Shown: piece by piece, positions 41,001 to 48,969 of the stretch
Numbering within the stretch: position 1 is the stretch's first letter
Layout: each line of letters begins with the position of its first letter
Assembly (NCBI GenBank): GCA_964448135.1
Contig: CAYUVH010000040.1
Coordinates: 1-64,000, forward strand
Length of the DNA: 64,000 nucleotides
Origin: CAYUVH01 sp964448135
GTDB lineage: Bacteria > Verrucomicrobiota > Verrucomicrobiia > Limisphaerales > UBA8199
Direction of reading: 5' to 3'
Notes under the pieces: generated by a model
Databases searched by the model: none
Told to the model about the DNA's origin: nothing
The model's input: the letters and a program-made list of their open reading frames with translations, nothing else
Made by a program: the position numbers and the translations under genes

Positions 41001-41937
41001 AGTGGCGCCCTGGGTTGCGGCCGCGCTGGCCGGCCCCATGCAGTTCCTGCTCGTTCACCTGGTGGTCAAAGCCGCCTGGCCAAACAATATGATGGGCTTG
41101 GTGCCCGCTGCGTTTGCGATTCCGTCGCTGCTGGGATTGGTGGTGTTGCTGAAACGCATCCCGGCCGAAAGTCCCGCCCGCATGACCCAGCTCGCGTTCT
41201 TCGGTGGCGTGGCCTTGTTTTTCATCACGCTGATTTTCCCGATACAATTCGACAACCAATGGCTCACGATCGCCTGGGCGCTTGAAGGCGTGGCGCTGCT
41301 CTGGCTGTTCCATCGCGTGCCGCATCCCGGATTGCGCGTGGTCGGCGTCGGGCTGCTGGGCACGGCGTTTGTCCGCCTCGCGGTGAATCCACAGGTGTTC
41401 GAGTATCACATGCGCAGCAGCACGCCGATTTTCAATTGGTATCTCTATGCTTACGGGATTGTGACGGTGTGCTTGTTCGCCGGTGGGAAGCTGATGGCCC
41501 CGCCGCGAAATAAGATATCCGGTTTCAACGTGCCGCCCTGGCTCGCCGCGCTCGGCACGGTGCTGGCATTTTGGCTGTTGAATATTGAGATCGCCGATTA
41601 TTTCGGCGAGCCCGGTTCCCGGCTGACCTTCCAATTCAGCGGCAACTTCGCGCGTGACATGACGTATTCGATCGCGTGGGCCTCGTATGCGCTGATGCTG
41701 CTCGTCGTTGGCATAGCGCGTAAATTGCCGGCCTGCCGTTACGCGGGGCTGGCGTTGCTGAGCGTCACGCTGCTCAAGCTTTTCTTGCATGACCTCGCCC
41801 AGTTGCAACAATTGTATCGGATCGGCGCTTTCATCGCAGTAGCGGTCATTCTGATGCTGGCGTCGCGCGCGTATGAGCGCTTTTTCTCGACCACTACCGC
41901 GGCAAAGGAAACCAAAGATGCGCCACCGGCTGCTTAA
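38014..41937 (+). CDS. Giant DUF2339 polytopic membrane protein
   Basis: 1307 residues. An N-terminal membrane helix (ALGALLALLLIGGVIGLPVW) is followed by a short coiled coil (REISSLQQRVNWLETQVLL) and a Pro/Ala-rich linker to about 185. The DUF2339 core then begins with INWEQFLGVKLFAWIGGLAA and continues with some thirty hydrophobic helices to the C terminus (FIAVAVILMLASRAYERFF). Family members have unknown function, often next to DUF3999, as here. Most are about 900 residues. This one carries three consecutive 120-residue units at residues 350-709 that explain much of the extra length. The stop overlaps the next gene's start by 20 bases. Expression probably starts at the 37923 promoter. Confidence 0.93.
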   Translation: MEALGALLALLLIGGVIGLPVWLIVQARRARREISSLQQRVNWLETQVLLHEEKVKERKADPEAQPSAPAAAAEPASETLERLTQFVKSRPLVAKPLPVVPVEPAAFEVIPPSPSPAPAAATTPVPERVKATAVPELKPLAMSPVAPPPLPPPPPKSPPPPITPRAPIPEPSPAPLLPKINWEQFLGVKLFAWIGGLAAFLGVVFFVKYSFDNNLVPPPLRVTIGFLAGLGCLVGGILMSRKNLTTLSQTLCATGVVILYAVTYACRSIYHFQFFDNTPLPAFALMVLITATAFLLAVRLDAMVVAILGMLGGFLTPVLVHSGQDNPLGLFGYIAILDAGLVLVAVNRKWSFLPALGALGTGIMQLGWAGEFFVEKKYFEGSRILIPLGILFGFVALFLASAGWAKRRAKLDEWLAGSVVGLVLLAFGFTVWFLHFPTVALRPVSIFGFVLLLDLALFGLKRIVEGDGRWAFLPALGAVGTCAVQVAWANMYFGEGRNTEGSGVLIVLGVLLGFVLLFTAATVWAKRQQRLDCWLPGCVAGMVAAAFGFTVWLLGFGPVSLHCGPIFGFVLALNLVLFGLVALLGKDRRWFLLPVLGVVGTGLIQIVWAGKFFTEGSHFEGNRIYVALGVLLGFIVVYLAAVGWAKKRGQLTGWLSGSFIGLVVVAFAFAGWFLTAPALAARPGLMFGFVFLVDLAVVGLVLIEKRLHLAITGAGLAVFGLLAMWTGRSLTNDLLNTGLGFYFLFAILHSLAPAWLRRQSGGTVPANSGQFFPPLAIALVLIPLFRLPEISFFVWPFVFIVDVLAIGLAVLTASLLSVGIVLILTLTATAALILKIPVALTGLPSSLFVLGAFSVFFVCAGLWLARRFKPAAFKGEMKSGEDFLLPENMAVGLPIMSAVLPFLLLIMATLRLPMTNPSPVFGLALLLVVLLLGITKLFSMEWMPLVGLLCVGALGSAWHFNRFDPHLAPVPLIWYLIFLAVFTVFPFLFLRRFSTKVAPWVAAALAGPMQFLLVHLVVKAAWPNNMMGLVPAAFAIPSLLGLVVLLKRIPAESPARMTQLAFFGGVALFFITLIFPIQFDNQWLTIAWALEGVALLWLFHRVPHPGLRVVGVGLLGTAFVRLAVNPQVFEYHMRSSTPIFNWYLYAYGIVTVCLFAGGKLMAPPRNKISGFNVPPWLAALGTVLAFWLLNIEIADYFGEPGSRLTFQFSGNFARDMTYSIAWASYALMLLVVGIARKLPACRYAGLALLSVTLLKLFLHDLAQLQQLYRIGAFIAVAVILMLASRAYERFFSTTTAAKETKDAPPAA
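39061..40140 (+). repeat. Three tandem 360-bp units inside the DUF2339 gene
   Basis: Units start at 39061, 39421 and 39781, exactly 360 bases apart. Each begins W-x-FLP/LLP-(A/V)LG-x-(L/V)GT and includes LGxLxGF, a WAKxR motif and FGF(V)xxxxL. The copies are clearly diverged at the nucleotide level, so the duplication is old. Confidence 0.85.
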
Positions 41938-43930
41938 TCGAATCAGGTTCAAGATCGCGGCGGGCTTGCTGGCGTCGCTTGGGTTTGTGGCAGCCAGGGG
42001 CGGGGTGTTTCCCACCACTTGGCAGCAGGTGCAGTCTTTCGAAGTGAATTCGCCGGGGTTGATCAAGATCGCGCTGCCGGTTTCGACGCTGGACCTGGTG
42101 CGGCCGGGATTTGAGGACCTGAGACTGTATGATGGCCAGGGAACGGAACAGCCTTACTTGCTACAGCGTCCCCGGCCGATGGTCGGCGGCGTGCGCGGAG
42201 TCCGCACGTTTCAAGCTTCGCTCAGCGCGTCCACCACGATCATTCTGATGGCGACCGGCGTGACGCAGCCCATCGATGGAGTGCTGCTCACGACGCCGGA
42301 GCGATCCTTCCTCAAGCCGGTGCGAGTGGAAGGATCCACAGACGGGAAGAGTTGGAGGGTGTTGGCGGAGGATGTGCCGATTTTTCATCAGCCCAATGGC
42401 GTGGGGCAGACGTTTGTGGAATTGCCCAAGGCGGTCTGGCAATGGCTGCGGGTGACGGTGCATGACAAACGCACGGCGCCGATATCTTTCACCACCGGTG
42501 AAGTGCACCTGGCGGAACCGGAGCCAGTGCCGCTGGAAACGCTGCCGGTCAAAATCGTGGAGCGGCACGAGAATCCCGGGCAAACCCGCCTGACGCTGGA
42601 CCTCGGGGCGGCGAACCTGGACTTGAGCCGAATCCGCATCGAGGCCAGCGACACGTTGTTCGCGCGGCGCGTCAGGCTGGCCGTGCCGCGGATGGTAAAT
42701 GGGGAAATTCGCGAACAGCCGGTCGGCGAAGGAGCCATTTATCGCGTCGCGGTCGAAGGCCAGCCGCCGGTGGCGGGGTTGACGGTGCCGGTGAACGGGC
42801 CGATTGGTTCGCGCGAGTTGATCGTATTCGTGCAGAACGATGATAGTCCGCCGCTGGATATTACGTCAGTTGCCGCCGAGGTGCATCCCATCCATCTGCT
42901 GTTCAATGCGCGAGCGCCGGGGACCTATTATTTTCTGACGGGAAATGAAGGGTGTGCCGCGCCGCGATATGATCTGGTTTCGCTGGAAAGCCAACTGAAG
43001 GAAGTGGCGCCGGCGATTGTCACGATATCACCGGCAGCGCCTAACCCGGATTATCGGCCGGCGGAGGTGCTGGCGGGTGTGCAGGAGGGAGCGACGCGGT
43101 TGGATGTCGCCGCGTGGAGTGCGCGGAAGCGAGTGAACGTGGAACAACCGGGCGCGGCGCAAATCGAACTGGACCTCGATGTGCTGGCCGGCGCGCAAGC
43201 GGGTTTCGGCGATCTGCGTTTGATTCAAACGGGGGAGCAGCGTCCGTATGTGTTGGAACGCACTTCCATCACGCGCCCGGTTCCGCTCTCGGCGACGGCT
43301 GGAACTGATCCGAAAGACCCGCAGCTCAGCCGTTGGACCATCAAGTTGCCGCGCGCGGGCCTGCCTTTCCAACGCATCACGTTCGCTACGACGACGCCGG
43401 TTTTTCAGCGGGAGTTTCTCCTTTACGAGGAGAACACGGATGAACACGGCGAGAAATCGCGCCGGCAATTGGGTTCCGGTCGATGGGTGCGAACGCCGGA
43501 GCAGGCGGGGAAGCAGTTCACCATCACCCTCGACGGCACGGCGACGGGTGACACGGTGTTTTTGGAGACGCGCAATGGCGACAATCCGCCGATTCAGCTC
43601 CAGGAATTTCAGACTTACCATCCCGTCACGCGGATTCTCTTCAAGGCGCGACCGGGGGACGAACTGTCGCTGTACTATGGAAACGCCGAGGCTGCGGCTC
43701 CGTGCTACGATTTGAGCCTGGTCGCGAACCAGCTTCTGTCGGCGAGGAAGATCACTGCGACTTTGGGGGCCGAGGAGCGACTTAAAGTCCAGGCCAAGCG
43801 AAACGCGCCGCCGGTTGCGAGCGGGGGCGTGATCTTCTGGGCGGCGCTGGCGCTGGTGGTTGTCGTGTTGTTGTTTGTGATGGCGCGGTTGTTGCCGAAG
43901 CCGCCGCCGGCTGGCGGCGATAGTAAGTGA
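41918..43930 (+). CDS. DUF3999 exported/membrane-anchored protein
   Basis: 670 residues from ATG 41918, which overlaps the DUF2339 gene by 20 bases and has AAAGGA upstream. A signal sequence (FKIAAGLLASLGFVAARGG) leads into beta-rich domains with the DUF3999 pattern FEVNSPGLIKIALP, ADLRLYDGQG-type repeats (EDLRLYDGQG, GDLRLIQTGE), and a C-terminal membrane helix (VIFWAALALVVVVLLFVMARL). DUF3999 is almost always found with DUF2339, so the two probably form an envelope complex, with this subunit facing the periplasm. Function is unknown. The two halves (about 30-360 and 390-610) repeat the same sandwich-like layout. Confidence 0.9.
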   Translation: MRHRLLNRIRFKIAAGLLASLGFVAARGGVFPTTWQQVQSFEVNSPGLIKIALPVSTLDLVRPGFEDLRLYDGQGTEQPYLLQRPRPMVGGVRGVRTFQASLSASTTIILMATGVTQPIDGVLLTTPERSFLKPVRVEGSTDGKSWRVLAEDVPIFHQPNGVGQTFVELPKAVWQWLRVTVHDKRTAPISFTTGEVHLAEPEPVPLETLPVKIVERHENPGQTRLTLDLGAANLDLSRIRIEASDTLFARRVRLAVPRMVNGEIREQPVGEGAIYRVAVEGQPPVAGLTVPVNGPIGSRELIVFVQNDDSPPLDITSVAAEVHPIHLLFNARAPGTYYFLTGNEGCAAPRYDLVSLESQLKEVAPAIVTISPAAPNPDYRPAEVLAGVQEGATRLDVAAWSARKRVNVEQPGAAQIELDLDVLAGAQAGFGDLRLIQTGEQRPYVLERTSITRPVPLSATAGTDPKDPQLSRWTIKLPRAGLPFQRITFATTTPVFQREFLLYEENTDEHGEKSRRQLGSGRWVRTPEQAGKQFTITLDGTATGDTVFLETRNGDNPPIQLQEFQTYHPVTRILFKARPGDELSLYYGNAEAAAPCYDLSLVANQLLSARKITATLGAEERLKVQAKRNAPPVASGGVIFWAALALVVVVLLFVMARLLPKPPPAGGDSK

Positions 43931-43950
43931 CAGAATAGATTTCGGAACAA

Positions 43951-43977
43951 GGGATCGCGGGGACGCTCGCCCCACCC
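43951..43977 (-). repeat. Short GC-rich dispersed repeat, copy 2
   Basis: On the minus strand it reads GGTGGGGCGAGCGTCCCCGC followed by GATCCC, differing at one base from the copy at 14021 over the first 22. It sits between the convergent DUF3999 and GH13 genes. Confidence 0.6.
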
Positions 43978-43991
43978 CTTCTGACAGGAAA

Positions 43992-45257
43992 TCAGTTTCG
44001 CTTCGTCACCAGCACAATTCCTTGTCCCGGGCGAAGGGCGTAGTGGAAGGGTTCGTGGATGTACTCGAGCGGGTGCTCAGGAGAGACATCCGTGAGCGCG
44101 CCGCGGGATTGGACGAAGTGGCGGAAATGGTCGGTGGCGAATTCCTGGTGGGAGTGAACGTCTTTGTTGAGGATCAGCAACGCTTCGCCGTCGTCATGGA
44201 CGGAGGCTTTCCACAGCAGAAGAATGTTCGGGTTATGGCAATGGAGGATGCTGATGGGATTCTCCGCGCGGAAGACCGGGTGCGCTTTTTTGATGGCGTT
44301 GACTTTGGCGATGTAGTCCCGCAGATCCACGCCGTCGAGTTGCCAGTCGGCGGGGGTGGTTTGCACGACGTGCAGTTGCTTGCGCGCGCCGTATTCGAAG
44401 CCCATCGGCATCATCGTGCCGGCGGAAAAGAGCGCGGAGAACAGGTAGCGCTGTTTGACGCCGTCCACATTGCCGTTGAGTTCCTCCCAGAGGCGGGGCG
44501 TGTCGTGGCTTTCGGCGAAGCTGATGGAGGCGGTGGTTTCGCGGATGAGATTGTATTGTTCGATCAGCCACCAGTCCTGGAGGTTCCACCATTTGGAACT
44601 GTTGAAGACGTAATCGAATCCGGCGCGCGCGGTGTCGCGGGTCTGATCGGCGGAGCAGCCCAGGGTTTCCGCGGTGAAACAGGCCTGCGGGTGGTGCGCT
44701 TTAATATCGTGAATCAGGCGCTTCCAAAAAGCGGAGGGCACTTGATACGCGGCGTCGCAGCGGAAGCCGTCGAAGCCGAGATTGACCAGATGCTCGGTCA
44801 CGCGGAGGCAATAGCGATAGAGGCCTTCGGGATCCTTGGTTTGGAGATGATCGAACTGCGCGAGGTCGGCCCAGACGACGCGCTCAGTACCGTGCTGGCA
44901 CGAGGCGTTCGCGATGCGGCCGTCGGGTTCGCGCACGAACCATTCGGGGTGCTCGCGGGTCAGGGCGGAGTCTATCGCGGAATGATTCAGCACCAGGTCC
45001 ACCATGACTTTGAGACCGGCGGCGTGGGCCTGTTGCAACATCCGACGCACCTGGTCGTCGGGGGAATCGTTGCCGTCGAGGAGGAGGGGGTTGATCTGGA
45101 AATAGTCGGCCACGGAGTAAAGGCTCCGCGATGAGCCCGGTTTTTGGATGGGATTGACGAAGACCCAGTCGAAGCCCATCCCCGCGGCGCGCGAGAAGTG
45201 TTCGCCCCACCGGCTGAAAGGCCCGGCGAGGAGGGGAAACAGGTTGTAGAGAATCAT
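43992..45257 (-). CDS. GH13 alpha-amylase-family enzyme (GlgE/maltosyltransferase-like subgroup)
   Basis: 421 residues, shorter than typical amylases and without a signal peptide, hence cytoplasmic. The four GH13 regions are visible: DLVLNHSAIDS (region I), GFDGFRCDAAYQVP (region II with nucleophile Asp), ACFTAETLGC (region III acid Glu), and SFAESHDTPR (region IV Asp). The N-terminal YNLFPLLAGPFSRW ... FDWVFVNPIQKPGSSRSLY resembles the catalytic domain of maltose-1-phosphate maltosyltransferases, but the flanking N and S domains of GlgE are missing. It likely acts on alpha-glucan or an oligosaccharide. It shares strand with the rhamnosidase 63 bases upstream. Confidence 0.88.
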   Translation of the reverse strand: MILYNLFPLLAGPFSRWGEHFSRAAGMGFDWVFVNPIQKPGSSRSLYSVADYFQINPLLLDGNDSPDDQVRRMLQQAHAAGLKVMVDLVLNHSAIDSALTREHPEWFVREPDGRIANASCQHGTERVVWADLAQFDHLQTKDPEGLYRYCLRVTEHLVNLGFDGFRCDAAYQVPSAFWKRLIHDIKAHHPQACFTAETLGCSADQTRDTARAGFDYVFNSSKWWNLQDWWLIEQYNLIRETTASISFAESHDTPRLWEELNGNVDGVKQRYLFSALFSAGTMMPMGFEYGARKQLHVVQTTPADWQLDGVDLRDYIAKVNAIKKAHPVFRAENPISILHCHNPNILLLWKASVHDDGEALLILNKDVHSHQEFATDHFRHFVQSRGALTDVSPEHPLEYIHEPFHYALRPGQGIVLVTKRN

Positions 45258-45320
45258 GCTGGCTGTGCTACGAGTTTCAAATTCGCCCTGACTCTGCCGC
45301 AGGGTTGGGCGGAGGTCAAC

Positions 45321-48053
45321 TTACCGCCGTTTGGCGGACGGCAGCTTCGCGTGGAAGCGGTAGGTGCCGGAGCCGGCCAGGAATACGGTGTCAGCGGCAT
45401 CGCCGGGCAGGGAACGCAGGCCTTCAGCACTGGTGGCGGGGAGCGTTCCTTCGCGGACGGAGGCGGGGTTGGAGGTGGGGATGTGGATGGTGGCGGTGCT
45501 GTTGGCGGGGACGACGACAGTGAGCTGGAATTCGTCGCCGATCAGTTTCCAGTCGCTGACGATCTTTCCTCGCGAGCTGTCGTAAGTGGCCTTGGCGGAG
45601 GTCAGGTCGCCGAGGAGGTTTGGTTTAATCGTGAAATGCTTGAAGCCGGGGGCGGCGGGATCGGGATTGATGCCGGCAAGGGCTTTGTAGAACCAGGCGC
45701 TGATGTCGCCGTACATGATGTGGTTGCGGGAGTCTTCGCCGTTCCACTGTTCCCAGAGGGTGGTGGCGCCTTGCTCGATCCACCAGCCCCAGCTCGGGAG
45801 ATCGTTTTGGGAGGCGATGCGGTAGGCGACATCGGGGCGGCCGTTTTCGGTGAGGGCGTTGAGAATGTATTTCGCGCCGAGGATGCCGGTATCAATGTGG
45901 TTGTTGGCATTCTCGACGGCGAAGACGAGGTTGCTCACGACGCGCTCGCGGTTTTCCGGTTCGACGAGGCCCTGGTAGAGCGCGCAACTCAACGAGGTCT
46001 GGCTGCCGTTGTCGTAGGAGCCGGTGGCCGGCTGGTAGAATTTGGCGTTGAAGGCTTTGCGGATATCGGCGGCGAGAGCGTCGAGTTTTTCGGCCTCTTC
46101 CTTTTTGCCGAGCAATCGCGCGGCCTGCGCGGTGATCTGGACGTCGCGATAATAGTAGGCGGTGGAGGTGATGTCGGTCGGTGTCTTGGTTTTGAAGGGC
46201 GCCCAGTCGTTGAGGCCGAAGTTGATGATGTGATCCTTCGCCTTGCCGGTGAGGTAGTCCACATAGCGCTTCATGTTTTCGTAGTGCGACGTCAACACGC
46301 GGGTGTCGGCGCAATACTCGTTCATGTAATAGGGCAGGAGCAGCATCGCGCTGTCCCAGGCGGGGCCGTTGCCCCATTTGTAGCCCCAGCCGCTGGTGGG
46401 GACGATGCCGGGCAACTCGCCGGATGGCTGCTGTTCGTCGGCGAGATCGTTCAGCCATTTGGTGTAAACGGCGGCGGGCGCGAAGTTGAACAGGCCCTGC
46501 TCGGCCGCGAGATGGGCGTCGCCGGTCCAGCCGTTCTTCTCGCGATGCGGGCAATCGGTGGGGATGCCTTCGAGGTTACTGAGGTAGGACCACAAGCCTG
46601 CGTGCCAGATGCGATTGAGAAGCTGGTTGGAGCACTCGAACTGACCGGCCGGCGGTACGGCTGAATGAACGGAAACTCCGCGCAATGTCTCAGACGACGG
46701 CGTGCCGGGATAACCGGTGACCTCCACATATTGGTAACCGTGGTAGTCGAACCGCGAGCGCCAGGTTTCGTCGCCCTTGCCTTTGAGGATGTAGGTGTCG
46801 GTCTGGAACTGTTGATTCGTGTCCATGCGCGCGATGTGCTGCTGGATGACGCTGCGGTCAATCATGCCGTCGGGGCCGAGGCGTTCGGAGTACTTCATCA
46901 CGATCTTCGTTCCGGCGGGACCGCGGAGCTTGAGCTCGGAGATGCCGGCGAAGTTCTGGCCCATGTCGAAGACGAAAACCTCCGGTTTGGGCGTCGTGAT
47001 GCTGACGGGCTTGAGGATCTCGGCGGCTTTGATCGGCGGCATCATCTGGGCCGCGAGTTTGCCGGCGGGGCCGGTCACGGAAAGAGCGGAAGACCATTTT
47101 GAGTCGTCGAATCCGGCGGTGTCCCAGCCGGGTTGTTCGAGGCGGGCGTCGTAGGTTTCGCCGCCGTAGATGCTGTTGAAGACGATGGGGCTGGGGCTGG
47201 TTTTCCAAGTGGTGTCGGTCGCGATGGTTTCGCTGGTGCCGTTGTGGTAGTCCACCTGGATTTGCATCAGGAGGGCGGGGGCGGCGCGCCAGGGGGCTTC
47301 GTGGAAATTCCAGACGGCGCGGGTTTGGACGTTGTACCAGCCGTTGCCGAGGATGACGCCGACGGAGTTGGCGCCGCGCTCGAGGGCGCGGGTGACGTCG
47401 TAGGTGACGTAGAGCGCTCGTTTGTCGTAGCGCGTGTAGCCGGGATCGAGGAGGTGATTGCCGATTTTTTCGCCGTTGATGCGGAGTTCGTAATAGCCGA
47501 GGCCGCAGATGTAGGCGCGGGCTTGTTTGATGCCGCCTTTGAGTTTGAAGTCCTTGCGCAGGAGCGGGGCGGGGAGGGAATTGATATTGGTGGTGGCGCC
47601 GATCCATTGGCCTTTCCAGTCGGCGCGGTTGAGCAGGCCCATTTCCCACCAGGCGGGGCGGCTGTAATCGGAGGGCCGGCCGTTTTGATCCCAGGAACGG
47701 ACCATCCAATAGCAGCGCTGGCCGGATTTCAGGGGGAGGCCGCGGTAGGGGATTTGCAGGGATTCCTCGGAGTCCACTTTGCCGGAGTTCCAGAGATCGG
47801 CTTTGTTTTCCTTGAGCAGCTTCTCGGTGGTGGCGACGAGGATTTGGTAGGCGGTCTGGCGCTGGTTGCGATGGCCGGAATCGAGGACCCAGCTCAGGCG
47901 CGGGCTGGCGGTGTCGATGCCGAGGGGGTTTTGGAGGTATTCGCAGGTCAAGCGAATGGCGACCATCTCGGCATGGGTGGCGCAGAGGGTGAAAAACACT
48001 GAAGCGAGAATGAGCCAGTGGCGAACAAACGGAATGCGGGCGCGCGAAAGCAT
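45321..48053 (-). CDS. Exported alpha-L-rhamnosidase (GH78)
   Basis: 910 residues from ATG 48053, which has GGAGG three bases upstream and starts a signal peptide (FVRHWLILASVFFTLCATHA). The order follows the Bac_rhamnosid family: an N-terminal beta domain (LTCEYLQNPLGIDTASPRLS, NSGKVDSEESLQIPY), a concanavalin-like domain (LLDPGYTRYDKRALYVTYDV), the catalytic (alpha/alpha)6 barrel with DCPHREKNGWTGDAH (general acid Glu and Trp/Asp sites) and WNSYKAxx-like contact regions, and a C-terminal sandwich (HFTIKPNLLGDLTSAKATYD). It removes terminal rhamnose from glycans, e.g. plant or algal polysaccharides. The longer frame to 48368 encodes dispersed repeat B and is rejected. Confidence 0.94.
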   Translation of the reverse strand: MLSRARIPFVRHWLILASVFFTLCATHAEMVAIRLTCEYLQNPLGIDTASPRLSWVLDSGHRNQRQTAYQILVATTEKLLKENKADLWNSGKVDSEESLQIPYRGLPLKSGQRCYWMVRSWDQNGRPSDYSRPAWWEMGLLNRADWKGQWIGATTNINSLPAPLLRKDFKLKGGIKQARAYICGLGYYELRINGEKIGNHLLDPGYTRYDKRALYVTYDVTRALERGANSVGVILGNGWYNVQTRAVWNFHEAPWRAAPALLMQIQVDYHNGTSETIATDTTWKTSPSPIVFNSIYGGETYDARLEQPGWDTAGFDDSKWSSALSVTGPAGKLAAQMMPPIKAAEILKPVSITTPKPEVFVFDMGQNFAGISELKLRGPAGTKIVMKYSERLGPDGMIDRSVIQQHIARMDTNQQFQTDTYILKGKGDETWRSRFDYHGYQYVEVTGYPGTPSSETLRGVSVHSAVPPAGQFECSNQLLNRIWHAGLWSYLSNLEGIPTDCPHREKNGWTGDAHLAAEQGLFNFAPAAVYTKWLNDLADEQQPSGELPGIVPTSGWGYKWGNGPAWDSAMLLLPYYMNEYCADTRVLTSHYENMKRYVDYLTGKAKDHIINFGLNDWAPFKTKTPTDITSTAYYYRDVQITAQAARLLGKKEEAEKLDALAADIRKAFNAKFYQPATGSYDNGSQTSLSCALYQGLVEPENRERVVSNLVFAVENANNHIDTGILGAKYILNALTENGRPDVAYRIASQNDLPSWGWWIEQGATTLWEQWNGEDSRNHIMYGDISAWFYKALAGINPDPAAPGFKHFTIKPNLLGDLTSAKATYDSSRGKIVSDWKLIGDEFQLTVVVPANSTATIHIPTSNPASVREGTLPATSAEGLRSLPGDAADTVFLAGSGTYRFHAKLPSAKRR

Positions 48054-48108
48054 GTTCCTCCATGCATGAAGGGGAAGGGGCCGGGCGGCAAGGGAAATCG
48101 GGCGGGAG

Positions 48109-48273
48109 CATGGGGCTCCCGGTTTTTTGGTCGTTTTAGGTTTGATCCGTCTCCGCTCCGCTTCGACGCGACAGGCGAGGTTTGCCAACTGGGTTTTTGG
48201 GTTTGACGGCAGTTCGGACGGTGACTGGACGAAGGCTGTCCACTGGGCGGACGGCGGTTGGACAGAGGGTTGA
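48109..48273 (-). repeat. Gene-upstream dispersed repeat ending in CCCCATG, copy B
   Basis: Same family as 14201-14336, on the opposite strand and pointing toward the GH78 gene, whose start is 56 bases further on. It has about 25 extra bases between the conserved core and the GCCCCATG end compared with copy A. Shared blocks include TCCAACCGC, TCCGCCCA, GTCCGAACTGCCGTCA and CAAACCT. Confidence 0.75.
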
Positions 48274-48450
48274 CGATCCGGATGGCTCGTGGGGAGGCGC
48301 ACCCCATCGCGGGCGGACGGGAGCAGGTTGCAAGGGGCAGGGATGCGCTTAAGACCGGTAACCAGCATTTTTCAAATTGCGTTAAAACGTGTTATGGCGG
48401 CTAAGGCCGGCCGGTCGCCAAATTTTTTTGGCCGGAGAAGGCCGGATTTA

Positions 48451-48475
48451 CCCGGAGTTACCCGGAGTTACCTGG
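48451..48475. repeat. CCCGGAGTTA tandem (about 2.5 units)
   Basis: CCCGGAGTTACCCGGAGTTA followed by CCTGG, preceded by GCCGGAGAAGGCCGGATTTA. The unit is 10 bp. Confidence 0.6.
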
Positions 48476-48670
48476 ATTCGGCCCGATCCGTTTGCGCCTG
48501 GCACTAGCTGTCATACGATGCTGATGTCAAAGATCAGTTCGGATTTGATGCTGATTCCCACGGAATCGGGAATACCGTCCTCCTACGGCGGGAAGTTTGC
48601 CTAACCGAAGGCAGGTGTCAAGTGGGGGATGGGAGGCAGAATTGTTAGCCAGGGTGCGGAAGAAATTTGA

Positions 48671-48697
48671 ACCACAGAGACACGGAGGCACAGAGGG
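48671..48697. repeat. ACCACAGAGACACGGAGGCACAG-type dispersed repeat
   Basis: It matches the CACAGAGxCACxGAGG consensus that is abundant in intergenic DNA of Verrucomicrobia, Planctomycetes and other groups. Only one copy occurs here. Confidence 0.6.
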
Positions 48698-48839
48698 GAT
48701 AAATTCGAAGCCATTGCATGGCGGCGTCGAAATCTGAAACAAATTCGAATGAGGGAATTTCAAAAAAAGCAAAACGGGGGAGTCACGAAAGGGAGCGCAA
48801 AACGCCTGGGAAGGTGCGAAAAAAGAGAAGAGAAAGGCC

Positions 48840-48877
48840 GGGATGACAGAAAAATTTGGTGACAGAAAAATGGGGAA
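48840..48877 (+). repeat. GATGACAGAAA(A/G)ATTTGG-type dispersed repeat, copy 1
   Basis: GGGATGACAGAAAAATTTGG then TGACAGAAAAATGGGGAA. It is nearly identical to 51933-51970 and contains two GACAGAAA units in itself. Confidence 0.75.
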
Positions 48878-48906
48878 TTTGTGAGGGCCGATGAATTGGG
48901 CGGGGG

Positions 48907-48936
48907 GGATTAGGATTAGGATTAGGATTATGATTA
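48907..48936. repeat. GGATTA microsatellite
   Basis: Four perfect GGATTA units and one TGATTA, then GGAGGA. It ends 33 bases before the stop codon of the large exported protein on the minus strand. On that strand it reads as TAATCC repeats. Confidence 0.75.
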
Positions 48937-48969
48937 GGAGGATAGAAAAGATAGATCCCCCCCCGCGGT

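Larger units (their letters stand above)
48274..48969. other. Noncoding, repeat-rich stretch
   Basis: About 700 bases without a supportable gene. They hold a CCCGGAGTTA tandem (48451-48475), an ACCACAGAGACACGGAGGC repeat (48671-48697), a GACAGAAA-type repeat (48840-48877) and a GGATTA microsatellite (48907-48936). Confidence 0.6.

Noticed and set aside
45144..46664. 506-codon plus-strand ORF across the GH13/GH78 junction
   Set aside because: It lies antisense to two enzymes with intact catalytic motifs and has a shadow-type Gly/Val/Ala/Glu composition.
48054..48368. N-terminal extension of the GH78 protein by 105 codons
   Set aside because: The extra residues translate dispersed repeat B; the signal peptide and GGAGG site fix the start at 48053.
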